A DNA stretch of 64,000 nucleotides from Plectrocnemia conspersa (Eukaryota; Arthropoda; Insecta; Trichoptera; Polycentropodidae): NCBI GenBank assembly GCA_009617715.1, contig VTFK01000002.1:1488001-1552000 (forward strand), in the 5' to 3' direction. Position 1 is the stretch's first letter; every line of letters begins with the position of its first letter. The notes beneath the pieces were generated by a model that worked only from the letters and a program-made list of their open reading frames with translations, ran no database searches and was not told the origin of the DNA. A program made the position numbers and the translations under genes. Of the stretch, positions 1 to 12,884 are shown one piece after another.

Positions 1-111
1 TTTTATATAATAAATTTAATTAATCTTAAAGTGCTAAAAATATTTTTTTTAATACAGAAAATAGCGATTTTATATACTGTATCAAATTACCATTTAACAT
101 GTCTACAATAA

Positions 112-165
112 ATAGCAGCACGATAGACTAATACCGCAAAAGGTTCAAATCCATGGACGTCATTT
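112..165 (+). repeat. tRNA-like SINE head remnant
   Basis: A B-box-like word, GGTTCAAATCC, lies at 142-152, preceded by an AATACC-CAAAAG context. The same arrangement occurs at 4575-4590 (+), 18840-18870 (-) and 60640-60670 (-), which suggests one tRNA-derived SINE family. Only the head is recognisable, and no full tRNA cloverleaf was found. The identification rests on the shared motif order. Confidence 0.35.
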
Positions 166-519
166 CTGCTTTGGCCATTCAGTGGCCGTTTTTTTAATAC
201 AATATTTCCATTTCATTGTGATTCATAGTATTTTATTAAATGCCATGCATTTTTCTGGATCAAATCAAGGAGGCGTCCCTGCTTAAAATCAAAAGCAATA
301 AAAATGTTTTGATTCTTCACATTTAAATTTACTAATGACAGTTTTTCCAACTAAGCATAAACCAATAACTTATCGATCTTGACTTTTCTGATATCAACTG
401 TATTTGTATGTGATTATTTATTATATAATTTCTAGCTAAGAACCAATTATCGTCTTAAGATGTAGCATTGTTGTACATTTTTTTTATTTATTATCATACC
501 CAAGTGTCTAATATACCGA

Positions 520-830
520 AATTTCCACAGCATCTCGGCCGTTTAACCCATCGCTTATTTTTTACGTTTTTCTCCGCCACGTTCCCATCTGATTGGTTGT
601 TGAGTTTAAAAGAGGCTCGCAACACGCCCCCAGGCGGTCGGTTAGTTAAATATTACCTTTAACAAGTCTCGAACCGCGTGTTGCCGTGCTTTCGTTTATT
701 GCCTGTGCAAAGAAGGACCTAGCCATCTTATCTTCTGACAATAAATACTTCAACCCAACGAAAGATTTTATTTATTTAATTTACCAAACGATCAATGGGA
801 AGGCGTCGAGTTTTTGAGCCTGTTTAACCC
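520..830. promoter_or_regulatory. GC-elevated island, candidate regulatory DNA
   Basis: Between very AT-rich flanks (166-519 shows nothing) this stretch is GC-elevated and CpG-containing, with a GATTGGTTG CCAAT-type word near 590 and CCCCCAGGCGG near 628. The short open frame across it has no recognisable domain. A conserved noncoding element or old repeat remnant is possible; function is inferred from composition only. Confidence 0.2.
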
Positions 831-1340
831 TTTGTAACATTGTTACCATAAGATAGTTATTATATAAAAAAATATCTGCAAATTAAATAAATATGTACAC
901 ATAATGTGTTATTAAAAATAGTATATTCAGTATAAAAATGCGATTTGTCGCAAATTAGCAATGATAAAAAAACTAATTTTACAAAAAAAAAAATTATTTT
1001 AATAATATTATTTAAAAGGAATTGAAGTTTTCCTAGATTTACCTAATCTCACACATGAATATTGTAATGAATAATTAAAATAAAATCGAGATATTAATAT
1101 ATATTTGTTGTAAGCAAAAATAAAAATAGTAATTCTGGTATAGTGATGCTTTTTAATTATGTTTATGTGTTTTGTTATGACTATTATTTTCTACTATTTT
1201 TATATAAAAACATTTTTTTATTGCATACATATTGATATGTATAGAATTGTATACACATTGCAAAAAATAAGTACAACATAGTATTAAATATGCACATAAT
1301 AATAATACAATCAATTAACACATTCGACAATAATTAACAA
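831..1340. other. AT-rich stretch, no gene seen
   Basis: Low-complexity A/T sequence. At about 1027-1060 (+) TTTTCCTAGATTTACCTAATCTC resembles the segment shared by the SINE copies at 10800 and 60522, so it may be a detached tail of that family. Nothing else is supportable. Confidence 0.3.
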
Positions 1341-1760
1341 GCGATTTGGTAGTTTTGATTAATAGCCACGAGCCGTTCTTGAGCTCACCTTTCTCCCAAT
1401 TAACAACTTACTAACAAAACGTCGTTGAAAGGCGACCGAGTAATTCTTTGACAACCGAATCGGTATTTTGACCGATCTCGGTCGATTAGCTCGGTCTTGT
1501 ACCGGTATAATATTAATATATAATATAATATACCTTTTTTATACACGCATAGAATAGCTCCGAATCAAAACCCACCTATATATTATGATAATTTCATTAC
1601 CTGCTCCGAGATACTAACACCTGTCAATTATTATTAACTCTGTCAGTTATTTTGAAGAGTTAGTTTATCGGCTAGATCGCTGGGTGCTGAAGAATGTTGT
1701 TGTAGCTGTTTGTACTTGTTATAACGCCTCGGATTGCCTACTCGATGGTTTAATGGGTTA
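1341..1760. promoter_or_regulatory. island with repeated CCGA/TCGG words
   Basis: A GC-elevated island in which CGGT/ACCG words recur closely at 1455-1505, including the interrupted palindrome GACCGATCTCGGTC. Such clusters suit paired protein binding, and ACCGGT resembles a grainyhead-type core, but no factor can be assigned with confidence. No reading frame of note. Confidence 0.2.
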
Positions 1761-4084
1761 AAATTATAACACGCTCGGTTTAGAATTGCTTTTTTTTTAA
1801 TTGAATTATTTTCAAACGTCTAATTTGTAGGAAAATAATTATATTGGACGATGTAATCATATTTTATATGTATTTTTAATAGTTTGGATGATTATATTTT
1901 TAATTTAATTTAATATTTATTCGTTTGTAAATAGATTTTGATTTACAAATACACCGATACATACTAATACATTTATTGTTTTACATAAAAAAATCTAATT
2001 TTTATCTACAACTAGAAATGTTTACACTTACACATATTTTACGTTTTCTTTTACTGAAAAGCAAATCATTAAAAAAAATATTTATAAAAACCAAATTGGA
2101 AAAAATAAAACACTGTCTTACAGTAAAAATCAAATTGACAAAAATGAAATACTATCGTGAAGTAATTTTTATTTCATGCTTTATATCATTACTTGCTTAC
2201 TATTAAGGAAATAGCATTTTTTATTTAATTAGAATTAATATTTTATTGATTTTTATATTGTGTAAGCAATATAAATTAACTTATATAAATAAAATGCTCA
2301 ATTAATATCTCTGACACATCAGATTAACTGATATAAATTAACACAAAATAATGACAACAAAATGGATGATGATAGTTTGTTTTTCAACTCAAACACTCAC
2401 TCGTCGTTTTATTGTTATTTTTTTATATAAAGAAATACTAAAGCAAACCGTAACCGAAGATCAATTCGTCGATAGCGTTCTAGCGATTTGTTAACTTTTT
2501 ATACATAGACATTTCATACTGACTGGTATAGATCGATTTAACGGCAAGTTATCTGTGTACCTCTAGCTTTATTAAGCCATCGCTTATAAAGTAATAGATT
2601 CATAAGTTAATTTTGTGTAAAATTGAACCTAACATTTTTGTTCATTGCCATTTTAGATTGATTTTGATTAGCAATAGCGAAACTATATATTAACTTATAT
2701 TGTTAAATACAAATATATTCTCAATAAGTAAATTCTTGTTTTGAAGCAAAAAAACTATTTTTTTTTTATTTTATTTGGCTGTAGTTTGGGCTTTTAAACG
2801 TTTCATGTTTAGCAATCTTTTTGTTAAAATTTAAACCTACTGAGTTACGAGTATTTAAAATTTTATACTTGACGCCATTATGCAAAAATTTGACACATTG
2901 GATTTTGCTAACAAACATATACAGGATGCTTAAGAATTCTATACTGCCACAAAAATTGAAATTCAAATATGTATAAATAAGCTCAAGCTGACCTTAACTA
3001 TTTTGCAAGTCTTATGAGCGTATGTATGGTGGGTCGATCGACTCATAACACTAAACGTGTTTAGAAAAAAAAATACTTTTATTTTTTAATTTTTAATTTT
3101 TTTTAATGGTATCGTAAGTATAGTCGAAAGCTCTATTTTGTTTAAAAAATTCAAGTCGATTTCTTAAATAGAAACCTCATACGAGCGTTAACTATATGCA
3201 GAGACGCATAAAAGCTCGTTCGGGGGGGGGCCGGTCAATTTACCGTAAGACTCGTTTTTTATTAAAAAAAAAATAATTAAAAATTGTTTTTAAATAAAAA
3301 TTAACATTCTAAACACTTTTTGCATACGACATTTTTTAGTAGGATTTCATTTTGATAAAAATTAGCATACAAATTTTCATATTTTAAATTATCATTATTA
3401 TATATGATTTAACTTAATATACAACTATTGAAAATAAACTATATTGTTATATTAGAACTGCATTATAACCTTAAGATAAAGAAGTACTTGCTTGTAATTG
3501 TATTTTGACGTGTATCTTTACGTAAACTGGCAGTTAAATAATTACAGCAAAATAAACATTGATTAATTATATTTGTAACTCTCTGCATGAATCTCAAACA
3601 TATATGTGTATAAAAGTATAATTGATACTCGTATTTCGTTGGAATTTTTTGCCAAAGTTTGTATTGTTTTTAATACTATTATTCATACAAAATATGTTTT
3701 TATGTTAATATAGTTACGTCACTCACTAAACTATTTATAAAAATACCTTTTCATAAAAAAGAAAATATCCAAATCATTCCAATTGAATATCGATGTTTTC
3801 TAAAATCGACTCATAAAATAATAAAGCGCTTTACATCGAGCATTGCATTGCAAATGAGAGATAAATAAAAGGTTTAAATGAAATTATAATGTTGATTCTG
3901 CAGATCAACTTTTATTCTTTTTTCTATTTGAAAAGTCCATACAAATCCTAGATTAATAAACAATAGTTTTATTTTTTAAACATATTAAAAACCAAATAGG
4001 ATGTATTAAGCATTTTTTTGTATTTTGCATAAGATATTATAACAAAACAAAGGATTGATTCCAGTTCAGAATTGCTGTCAAATA
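1761..4084. other. long AT-rich stretch with a G9 tract
   Basis: Mostly homopolymeric A/T runs. Short frames at 1976-2206 (+) and 2766-2966 (-) consist of K/N/I/F/Y-rich codons expected from AT bias and are not called as genes. A run of nine G at 3222-3230 followed by CCGG stands out in the AT background. Confidence 0.4.
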
Positions 4085-4410
4085 AATTAATTGCGTACCT
4101 GTCTGCCGTGCGTGTGGGATAATCCGCATTTCTCAGTACTGTCGTGCAAATTTTCGGTCTTTCGCAACCAGATTAAAAGGAGGTTTCAAGTGTGGGCCAC
4201 TTCTAACGGGTGGCCGTTTCTTCCTTTTTTCTGGCTTTTTGAAAAAAAATTGCCGATTGTTACAGTGACAATGTACTTGTAAAGGATTCGCATTTAAGCG
4301 TCCGCTAAACGCCCTTTAGTCTGAGACAAAGTGGGATAAGTGAGGATTACTTGTTAGGCGATATGGGAAAATTCTCGAGTCGAAAAGAGCTCGTGAATAA
4401 TGGGATTAGA
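4085..4410. promoter_or_regulatory. island with three K50-homeodomain-like sites
   Basis: This GC-elevated island holds TAATCC at 4120-4125 and GGATTA (its reverse complement) at 4344-4349 and 4403-4408. TAATCC is the established core of lysine-50 homeodomains of the bicoid/orthodenticle/goosecoid type. Three in about 290 bp is more than expected but not improbable. A 63-codon frame here has no recognisable domain. Enhancer function is inferred. Confidence 0.25.
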
Positions 4411-4502
4411 AGCTAAAATATATTTTTTGTGTTAGAATACAAGATTATATATTATAAACTTATTCCATATGTTATGGGAACGTTTTATTTTAACATATAA
4501 TA

Positions 4503-4602
4503 ATATGCCAGCACGATAGACGATCGGTCTCTGACTATTGTCTGAAAGTTGAGTCTCTGATTATTGACCTGAAAGACCTGGATTCGGATCTTATTATTTT
4601 TA
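4503..4602 (+). repeat. SINE head with internal duplication
   Basis: The B-box-like GGATTCGGATC lies at 4580-4590, preceded by CTGAAAGACCT, which matches the reverse-strand copy near 60645. Just upstream a 21-22 bp unit (TCTCTGAxTATTG-CTGAAAG) occurs twice, at 4528-4548 and 4554-4575, so the head was partly duplicated in tandem. No tail could be delimited. Confidence 0.4.
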
Positions 4603-4605
4603 TAT

Positions 4606-6030
4606 TTCTATCGTTTCTGTGAGGTCGAAATTAGCGATAATTTTTAATGAGATACACTTGACACAAACTATTTAAAAAAAACCAAATTGTTATTACAAGA
4701 AAATTCATTTAAAAATTATTTTTTAAACACTGTTTATAGTGTTATTAAAATATTATAACAATAATTTGTGAATAACACACCATTGTTCGTAAACATGTAT
4801 GTAATGTATAAATACAAAAAAAAAGTTTTAAAATGTCAAGGTATTATAGGTATAGCATTAATGATAATGTATATAATTTGCAAAGTTTTTTTATATTTGA
4901 GTTCAACGACGCGTGCGTCTCTGACTTCCAATACAATTAACAATAAACATTTGTATGCAAATTGAATGATGTTTAATACCTATTTTACAAGAATTTAACA
5001 CTTTGCGCAGTTAACGTCAGCGTCATTTATAAATTATATGTATTGTTGATTAGGTATTGTTAAAAATTTGTATTTATAAAAACTATATTTATGGTCAAAA
5101 TTTTAAATTATCAATTACAACATCAAATAAATAAAGCTTAGATAATAAATGATATGATTTTCTTAATTATGTTTCAAGAAATAAATTGATACAGGGTGTT
5201 TTTAAAACTTTAAGAAATATCAGTAAATTATTCGAGCATTCTCAAAAGCAAGTTTAACTAATACGTTAGTATACTTTATAGAAAAGTAGGAATAAAAAAT
5301 AGAAATTAAATAATCAAAATTATTAAAGCTATATATACATCTAATTGAAGAATTTTTTCTATAATGAAAATGTATTGTCTTTATTTATTTTTTACTTACA
5401 TATATACTTTGTTATTTTCTATTAACATGTAACTATAATTTTACGTCTACTTATAACGCGTAGTCATATTTAAAATATTTAAAGTAAATATATTTTTAAA
5501 AAATACTACAGTAGAAGCATATAGTGAAGGCTAAAGCTGAAAATCAAGTGTAATAAATACTAAATCAGTTAAAAACTAATAAGAACTTAAGGCATTTATC
5601 CCTATTTTAAATTAACTTTAAAATGTTTTATTTGATTATAAATTTAATGACAAACATATGTGATATTAAATTATTACAATAAACTTCTATTTGACCTATT
5701 ATATTATCGTACAAATAAATGTCAGTAACCAATTACATAAATATCAGTTATAAACAAATGTTATTTTAATTTATCAAACGTACAAATTGAGCATATTAAT
5801 ATATACCTACATACATATATAATCCGTAGGAGACATTTCAGATCCTAAATTAAGTTTAAAAACGAAAATTTTGTGCTAATTTAAAATCAAGCAAACCTAA
5901 GTATATGTTAAAATAATATAAAACATCTTTGATATGTATCTTACTACTGTAACTATTATGACTTTCACAAAATATCAAGTTAACTAATACACAGCCATCT
6001 AACCATATGCCATTATAACATAAACACAAC
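4606..6030. other. AT-rich stretch, no gene seen
   Basis: A/T-dominated sequence with short homopolymers. A 65-codon frame at 4768-4965 (+) has AT-driven composition and no domain. No repeats or islands were recognised. Confidence 0.4.
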
Positions 6031-6033
6031 ATA

Positions 6034-6255
6034 TTACCGCGGCCGATAGTCGCAAAAAACAAACATCGGCATATAGTAGCCTTCGCGGTTAACAATGGTC
6101 GTTTTTAACATTTCGGCACCTTTTGCATCCCAATAATCGTTCGTTTTAATCTTAAAACCAATTACGGAGCCGTCACTGCGCTTGACAGCCAACAGGTACA
6201 AACGATGAAGATACGTCGCCACACACTTTAAGCACTTAATAACTTTAGACGCTTA
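6034..6255 (-). other. unidentified coding-like patch
   Basis: On the minus strand about 72 codons are open from just after a stop near 6255 down to the TAA at 6034. The frame is much richer in mixed codons than the surrounding DNA, with ordered, protein-like composition (for example GSVIGFKIKTNDYWDAKG and FVFCDYRPR). An ATG lies at 6222. The frame ends at CGGCCGCGGTAATA, which could be a stop or, read as CG/GTAATA, a splice donor; another minus frame stays open below it to 5856. I do not recognise the family. It could be an isolated exon, a captured gene piece or chance. Confidence 0.3.
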
Positions 6256-6639
6256 CAGGCCAAAAACTAATATTTACCAAACCAAAGTCGACCCGTTGTC
6301 AGAAGAGTAAAGCTCTTTTGATTATTTTTCAGCTCACAAATCTCATTAAAGCGCGATCATGCGGACAATTATAATGTGAGCTTTTGAGGCACTGGGAGCT
6401 TTCGAAGTAAGGTAGAGTTTAAACAAACGGCATAAAATAATATTCCATGTATGAATTTGTATCGACATGCTTATTAGACCCTCTTGCAGAAACGCTAAAA
6501 ATCATATACATATCTTCAGATATACAAAAGAGTAACTTAACTTCCGTTTATTTATTTATTATATATGTGTATATATAATGTTGCCGTACGTTAACGTTTT
6601 ACATATTATATGATATGTAGTTTGTGGTTTTAAAGACGC
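6256..6639. other. spacer with no recognisable feature
   Basis: Moderately AT-rich DNA between the coding-like patch and the jockey relic. A TATATGTGTATATA-type run near 6560 is simple sequence. Confidence 0.3.
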
Positions 6640-7150
6640 TTAATTTTTACGAACAAGAAGCGAATGTAAGGGTAGACAATTATTAAATAAAAAGCTAAGT
6701 ATTTCCACAAAATGTAGACAAACTCTGCTACCAATCAGTACCGTAAAATATAAAACAAGCGTTAAATACCTGGACTTACACCTGCGCTCCAAGCTTAAAT
6801 TTAATAAACATATTTTGGAACTTCGCTCTAAAGGACTTGCCAATATTGCGGCTCTTGAACCGATATTTATCAGAAAAAATAAAATGTTAATCTATAAAAA
6901 ATAATTAGACCAATTTTAACATATATCTGTTAATACTATTTTAAATTACAAATCGTTCAAAATAAATATATAAAAATAATTTACATTAAACATTTTTATA
7001 CTAATCTTAAAAAAATGCATAATAACCTTAAAATTGCAACAATTAAAGAACACTGTCATTTTCATAACATAAAATATTATAAAAATATCTCGCAAAACCA
7101 CACTATAATAAAAATTTAAATACAAGCACATATTGCTATTGAGAGACTTT
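6640..7150 (+). pseudogene. jockey-type non-LTR retrotransposon relic (RT C-terminal part)
   Basis: Plus-strand translation gives SVKYLDLHLRSKLKFNKHI followed by LRSKGLANIAALEPI. This matches the VKYLGVHLDSKLTFNKHI block after the catalytic palm in jockey-clade reverse transcriptases, and continues into the thumb-like IYKxxIRPILTY and LQxxQNKxL region. The frame shifts several times and contains stops, and becomes very A/T-rich towards 7150. It encodes only the C-terminal portion, as expected for a 5'-truncated copy. No poly-A tail or target duplication was identified, so the borders are approximate. Confidence 0.7.
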
Positions 7151-7399
7151 TATGCAACAAGTGATAAAATAAATAAGGAAAGGTGTGATTGAATAAGCGA
7201 TTTACTAAGAAGTTAAATAAATCAACAGTGGTCTTATTAATTTGTTTTTTACATCTCTATGCATCTAGGACCACCATTAATAAATAATAATTCATCCATA
7301 TTAAATATTCAATGCCTAAATATTTTAAATATGTATATACCAATTTATTAATTGCAAAAATACAACAAAAAAAACTAAGCACAATACTAACCATAATTA

Positions 7400-7665
7400 T
7401 ATATCGGTGAGCAATCTTGACAATTCTAATGGCACACCGTGTCCCACATTCAATTATAGCAAACGCGACAAATGAGCACTTACGAAAACGAGATTTATCT
7501 GACACGCTGGTCGCAAATGAAACCGACGAGCTTTGTCTCGAACAATAATTAATTGATTGATCGATTTTAATTAGTACCTGTTCTCGACGAACGAATAAAT
7601 TTCAACGCCCTAATACGCGTGTCAACGCCGATTTAACAAACCTGAACAACATATGGCCGTTGAGG
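7400..7665. promoter_or_regulatory. island with clustered homeodomain-like words
   Basis: A GC-elevated, CpG-containing stretch includes AATTAATTGATTGATCGAT at about 7549-7567 and TTTTAATTAG directly after, a dense run of ATTA/TAAT and TGATTGAT cores typical of homeodomain and PBC binding sites. No coding potential is apparent. Regulatory role is inferred from motif density. Confidence 0.25.
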
Positions 7666-7671
7666 GTGTAT

Positions 7672-7718
7672 GTATATAATATATATTATATATATATATA
7701 TATATATAAAAAAAAAAA
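7672..7718. repeat. TA microsatellite and A tract
   Basis: Near-perfect (TA)n from about 7672, interrupted once or twice, running into an A run of about 11 bases. Simple sequence repeat. Confidence 0.9.
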
Positions 7719-9330
7719 TTACGGGTCTAAAAATACATATGGATACAGTGCGCAAGAATATTATTGTATTTAATAATAATGGAGGTAAAAATTTCATCGG
7801 TAGAATTATTTCAATGTTTGCGTGTGTATGTGTATATTTTTTTTGTTCACCTGGGTTGAAAACGTGATATTGTTGAAATGCTCGAACTGGTCATCATCAC
7901 CACAAAAACGGCAAAGGTATATAATTTTCGTCCTGTCAGGACGTGAACCCTCGGTCTTTACGAACGTTTAGGCTCCAAATGATGTGGCGCTTAAACTCCT
8001 CCTAAACTATAATACATTCAAACAAGGCAATTTAGGTGACCATCGCTTAGTAATGTGTTAAAATAAAAAATATTATAATATATGTATCATTAAAATTGAT
8101 TTATATAAAGATTGCTATTTTAAACAATAAAAAATACGTTTGATATTTAGTATGTTTCATTTTAAATATATACAAGTCCTCTTTGCGTCCATATTATAAT
8201 AAATGTTTGTTATTAACATATGTAGTAATTAAGTTTTTTAATTTAATAAAAAATAATATTTTACTTACTAATTACATGATTTTTTTAGTGTAATTAGATA
8301 TTAATGAGTGTTTGAATTATTTTTTGCAACATAAATGTGATTAATTAAATCTAGAATTTATTTTAATTGCTAATTGTTGTGTAAATTATTTAGTCATAAT
8401 TAAATCAGTAAAAATGTTTATAAATTTAAGCTTAATCGCATATTAAATCTATGTACTAAACTTAAAAATATATGTATATATTATTATATATAGCTTAAGA
8501 TTTATTACTATTTTAATCAAAATTACTTCATGAATACAATAAGTAGTGTACTTGAAAATGTTATTTTTTATGAATATAAATAACATAATATTATTAGAAT
8601 GAATCTTTAAATGTCAATATATTATATATCTAACTATTTTTATAATTAATAATTGATACTAATATCAATCTTTTAATAATAAATGCAGCGAATATATTGC
8701 GTAAAAACAGATAATAGACTAACAATTTATTGGAATTAATTAAATTTCACAAAACATTCACATTAAAGCAATACAAAAAAAATGTGTTATTGTTTTATAT
8801 ATAAAACAATTAAATATTCAGTATGCACGTCAAATAATCATAAGTTAGTAGAAAAGAGCGAGTCTTTTCTTTGGATTGCCTTACACCAATGGCGTAAAAC
8901 TTCATATTGATACTCCTAATTGTCTGTAAGATCTAGTGGTAAAAATTTGTAGTAAAAATAACTGTTATAGTGGAAGTAAATAATAAAGAGAACCTTGTAA
9001 TATGATTAAACTTGTCGTGCTTTTTTTTTTTGTTTTGGCTCTCTAAGGCATTTGTAACGATTGAATTTTTCTTTTGATGTCATTGCCGTTTTACCCAAAT
9101 AATTATGAATTACTACTAGAGTGTAGGTTTGTACGTTATCATGGTTTTTCCCCACAATTTCCATTGTTTTCTCTAGATTGTATATAAATATAAACAAATA
9201 AAATAAAAATCAGATGTACCTATTGTTAAAGATTAAACTCAAATATAAATTTATTATACAGTACCAATAAAGCTATATCTCATAAAAAAATATAAGGTAA
9301 TATTTTACACCCTAATTGATATAACTTCGG
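7719..9330. other. AT-rich stretch, no gene seen
   Basis: Mostly A/T. Near 7925-7960 a GTCCTGTCAGGAC inverted repeat and GTGAACCCTCGGTC could be a degraded SINE head on the minus strand, but support is thin. Short frames at 7670-7867 and 9006-9197 lack any domain. Confidence 0.35.
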
Positions 9331-9800
9331 CGTATCGAGTATATTGCTTGACAATCACTATAGGCGCCACTGCGCATGCGTAATACATTTATTCATCCCG
9401 TAAAAAATCACTTTATACATAATTCAGTGCGAATTGCGGCGCTTACGTCGAATTTAAATATGCAAAAAATATATACCCACATATTATAATTATATCACAT
9501 TAAAAATAATTTCATCTGCGTCACATAGCCTTCATAAAACATTATATTATATTATTATGCATGGTCGCCCCTTATTGGGTTTACGTTTACGTACAATACA
9601 CACAAGCCCACAAATGCGCACATGTGTCTGTGTAATTTACATTCTTACCTTTTAAAGTGGGCCCATTTAATTTTCGGTTTTCACATTAATGACTTATAAA
9701 TGGTTTTAATATTTGGTAACGCCCATACTGACCCGGCTAGATCGTCCGCTTAATTGGCTATTCAACGAGAACAAGTGGAAAAACATATCGATGTATAATA
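9331..9800. promoter_or_regulatory. island with NRF1/erect-wing-like palindrome
   Basis: ACTGCGCATGCGTAAT around 9369-9384 contains GCGCATGCG, close to the established TGCGCATGCGCA site of NRF1/erect wing. A related word, ACGCATGCGCAC, occurs near 45350. The remainder is moderately GC-elevated noncoding sequence. Promoter or enhancer function is inferred only. Confidence 0.25.
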
Positions 9801-10604
9801 TATGTATATATAATATACTACTTTATGACGCGACCCATACACGCTTACGTATTTATTATATAATATTTAAATAATATTCTTTATTTGAACATTTTTTAAT
9901 CTAGACGCAAAGCTAACCAGTCTATCATTAGGCCAGTATAGGTGAAATGTGTAATTTAAAACAGTTTATTCAAAGTGTCCCATTACAATTTAGAGACACA
10001 TAATTTATAGTGTAATATAATAAATGTATAAAACCAGAATTCGTATAGAATGATAGCAGAGCTTAAGAAAATAGGGACGGAACAATTTCGATTAAGAACA
10101 CAATTTTTTTTAATTTAATGATACCAAAATATAGTAATATAGAACTAATAATAAATTAATATACTTATTTATTGATACCACATATTGAATTATTTGGACA
10201 ATTATTAAAATTTTCATATAGATATTTATATATTATTTGTTTATAACCTCTTATTCCTAATTATTTGAAATAATAAAACTACAGGCTTTAATTTATATGT
10301 ATGCTTTTAGTTAAGCCTTTAAAAGAATAAGAAAATAGGTTTTTGCATAATTTATTGAATAGACTAAAAATCTAATTCTGTCTGTATGTCTAAGAAAAAT
10401 TATGACGCAATTAAAATACTCCTTTATTTATTAAAAAAAAATTGATTAATAAACAAAATCTGAACTTTACGTCAATTATATAAAAACGATAAAACTATTT
10501 TAAAATATAATATTTTAATATAAAAAAAATCTCTGTTACATTTATAAAAAAAAATTAAAAATGGCTGTTAATCAGATAATTCCCTTTATTATCTTTTAAT
10601 TTAT

Positions 10605-10760
10605 TCATTTATCGTTACAACATGACATGTTTAATCCCAATGTGTTACAATAGAGTAACCACATTCAAAAACTACTACAATATATAGGTAATGAGTGAAT
10701 ACCAGATAGAAATATGTCTTTGAATAAGTCTATTTTTATTATAAACTATTATTACAACTT
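10605..10760 (+). repeat. dispersed repeat B, copy 1
   Basis: The block around CCCAATGTGTTACAATAGAGTAA matches 40210-40240, and more loosely 34660-34690. All three copies begin with a TGTAACxTGxCAGG-type segment. The family is unnamed; the copies lack coding potential and clear terminal repeats. A SINE or short MITE is the likeliest explanation. Confidence 0.4.
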
Positions 10761-10794
10761 ACAATTAATAAATGTTACTAATTAAACATCACGA

Positions 10795-10975
10795 TTTTCA
10801 TCCATGAGATTATGAAAATCTAGGAAAACCTGGAATGATCGATGTAAATATTAATTCTATAATATTAAAAAAAATCTAATTACGTGAGAATTGTAACGAT
10901 TAAAAAAACACATGGTTCATATGGGAATCGAATTAGACGCCAGTTTTTACCAATGGACTACTTTGCTGATTTTAT
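10795..10975 (-). repeat. tRNA-derived SINE copy
   Basis: Read on the minus strand, AATTCGATTCCCATATGAACC (B-box-like) lies near 10917-10937 and the copy continues to AGGTTTTCCTAGATTTTC about 100 bp further on (10810-10830 on plus). The copy at 60522-60695 has the same order, orientation and spacing. A-box-like sequence lies near 10945-10965. No flanking duplication was found. Confidence 0.55.
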
Positions 10976-12884
10976 TAATATTCTTTAACTTTTCTAGCTG
11001 CAAATATGCGATGATTTAATCTTGCTTTATTAAAAAATGGACTAAAATTGATCGTTCTAAAATATTATATAAAACTGTTTTTTAATTTTATTAATTATTA
11101 AGATTTTTATAACATAATAAATAATAGATTTGTTTGATGTAAAAAAAATGTAAAACACCGTATAGTCATATGAATATAAAACAATATTATCTAATGGTTT
11201 TAACGCTATTTATTCAAAGCAGCTACCTGATAACACCTTGCAGAAAAATCTTAATAAACCATATTCTTCTTATTCTTTTTTTGTTGAAAATACTACCGTT
11301 TCTTTAAAAAAAAATTCAAAAATAATTATGTAGTTATTATTTTAGCTCTTTATTTAAGGTATTTTATAAACATAATATGATTAAGTTTTATGAGACGCTA
11401 AGGCAGTTGCGTGACCGATTATTACACATTTATGTACTATCAATACAAACGACGTCAAAGCAAAGAGTATTATATTATATATCATATAATAAGTCTTCAT
11501 GCATATATTTATATAATTAATGTAAAATGGGTTCGATTAATGCACTTAAAATAATAAGGGATGTTGAAAATTGTTTTATACGGTCAATTTGCTTTTAAAT
11601 TTATTCCGATAAATTTAATTCGACTATAACCAATAACATAATAATGATTTTAAGATATGCTTACATTATTCAATAGGAATGTAAAATAGCAGCTTGTTAG
11701 CGTATTGTGTTGATTGTCGTTATATAAAATAGTAAAAAATACATTTAATGCAATTCTCGTTTTACTGGGTGATATCAATCGAATCATATTGCGGGTAAAT
11801 TATAAATTAAAACGTTTATAATTAAATATATTATAATATTTTAAGGCTTTTAGGAACATCATTCGATTGATTACCGCTTTTTATAATATTTTATTATATC
11901 ATCAGAACCGTGTCTTAATATTTTAATATTTTTAATGAATAGTTATATAATATTTACTACGCTTTCATTATATACACAAAAATTAATCACCATCTCATCG
12001 CATTAATTTATTAGAGCAAAAAATATACACAAACACTCAATGAACTCGTTCTGTCCAAGTGGAAAAACTTTTATTTCGTCCAAAAAAGATGTGTCTGCTA
12101 TATGTTTTTTTTTCTACCTTAACAACCTCTACGGACGTCGTTTTTTTGTTCATCTCGTATTTTTTGTATACAGCTATATGTCCAGACGGCTATTATTAAA
12201 TTTCCTAAACGGGTATCGTTAATTAACATTCTGTATACATCTGTTTACTAATTGCTGGCAGCTCTCCTTATACAAAGGGTGATTTATTTTACGGTCATAA
12301 GTTGTGTGAAACGTTCGAGAATTTTCAATTATAATATAATATGAAATGGGCATATATTCATGAATAATATTATTATATTAAATGAATTATCACTATGTTC
12401 TCTCCATTTAAAAAAAAATGTGATTTAAAAATATATTAACTCATTATTGTGGAGTGTGGTTAGGCTTCCGAATTTAATTTATTATTATCTTTTTATAATT
12501 ATATTTAATAATATATAACTTTAACTTATACTATTTTTATTATTTAAAATTATATTAATGTTTTACAGTAAATTAGTAAATTAAAATTAAAATTAAATTA
12601 TACATAAATTAAAAAATCTATGAACCAACAAATTTTGTTTAGAATTTCTGCTCTCAGATTTTTACTAAAATGTTAATATTTTAAAATAATTAGGCAATTA
12701 AATAGCATACTTTTTTTATTACAAAATTTCATAAGGAAATACAAAAAATTAAATATTTAGTAACATAAGTTTACGTTATATATGAATATAAAAAAATATT
12801 TTTATACTCATAACATTCATAACTAATTGATTTTTAAATTTACATTATAGTCATATTGTACTTTAATGCATTTATTGAGCTAAG
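10976..12884. other. AT-rich stretch, no gene seen
   Basis: Long A/T-dominated DNA with no island or transposon signature recognised. The 60-codon frame at 12040-12222 has no domain. Confidence 0.4.

Noticed and set aside
1976..2206. 76-codon plus frame
   Set aside because: K/N/I/F/Y/L-rich codons expected from AT-rich DNA; no domain.
7672..7718. Array-like repeat as CRISPR
   Set aside because: It is a TA microsatellite; no spaced direct repeats of CRISPR type occur in the window and the DNA is eukaryotic in character.
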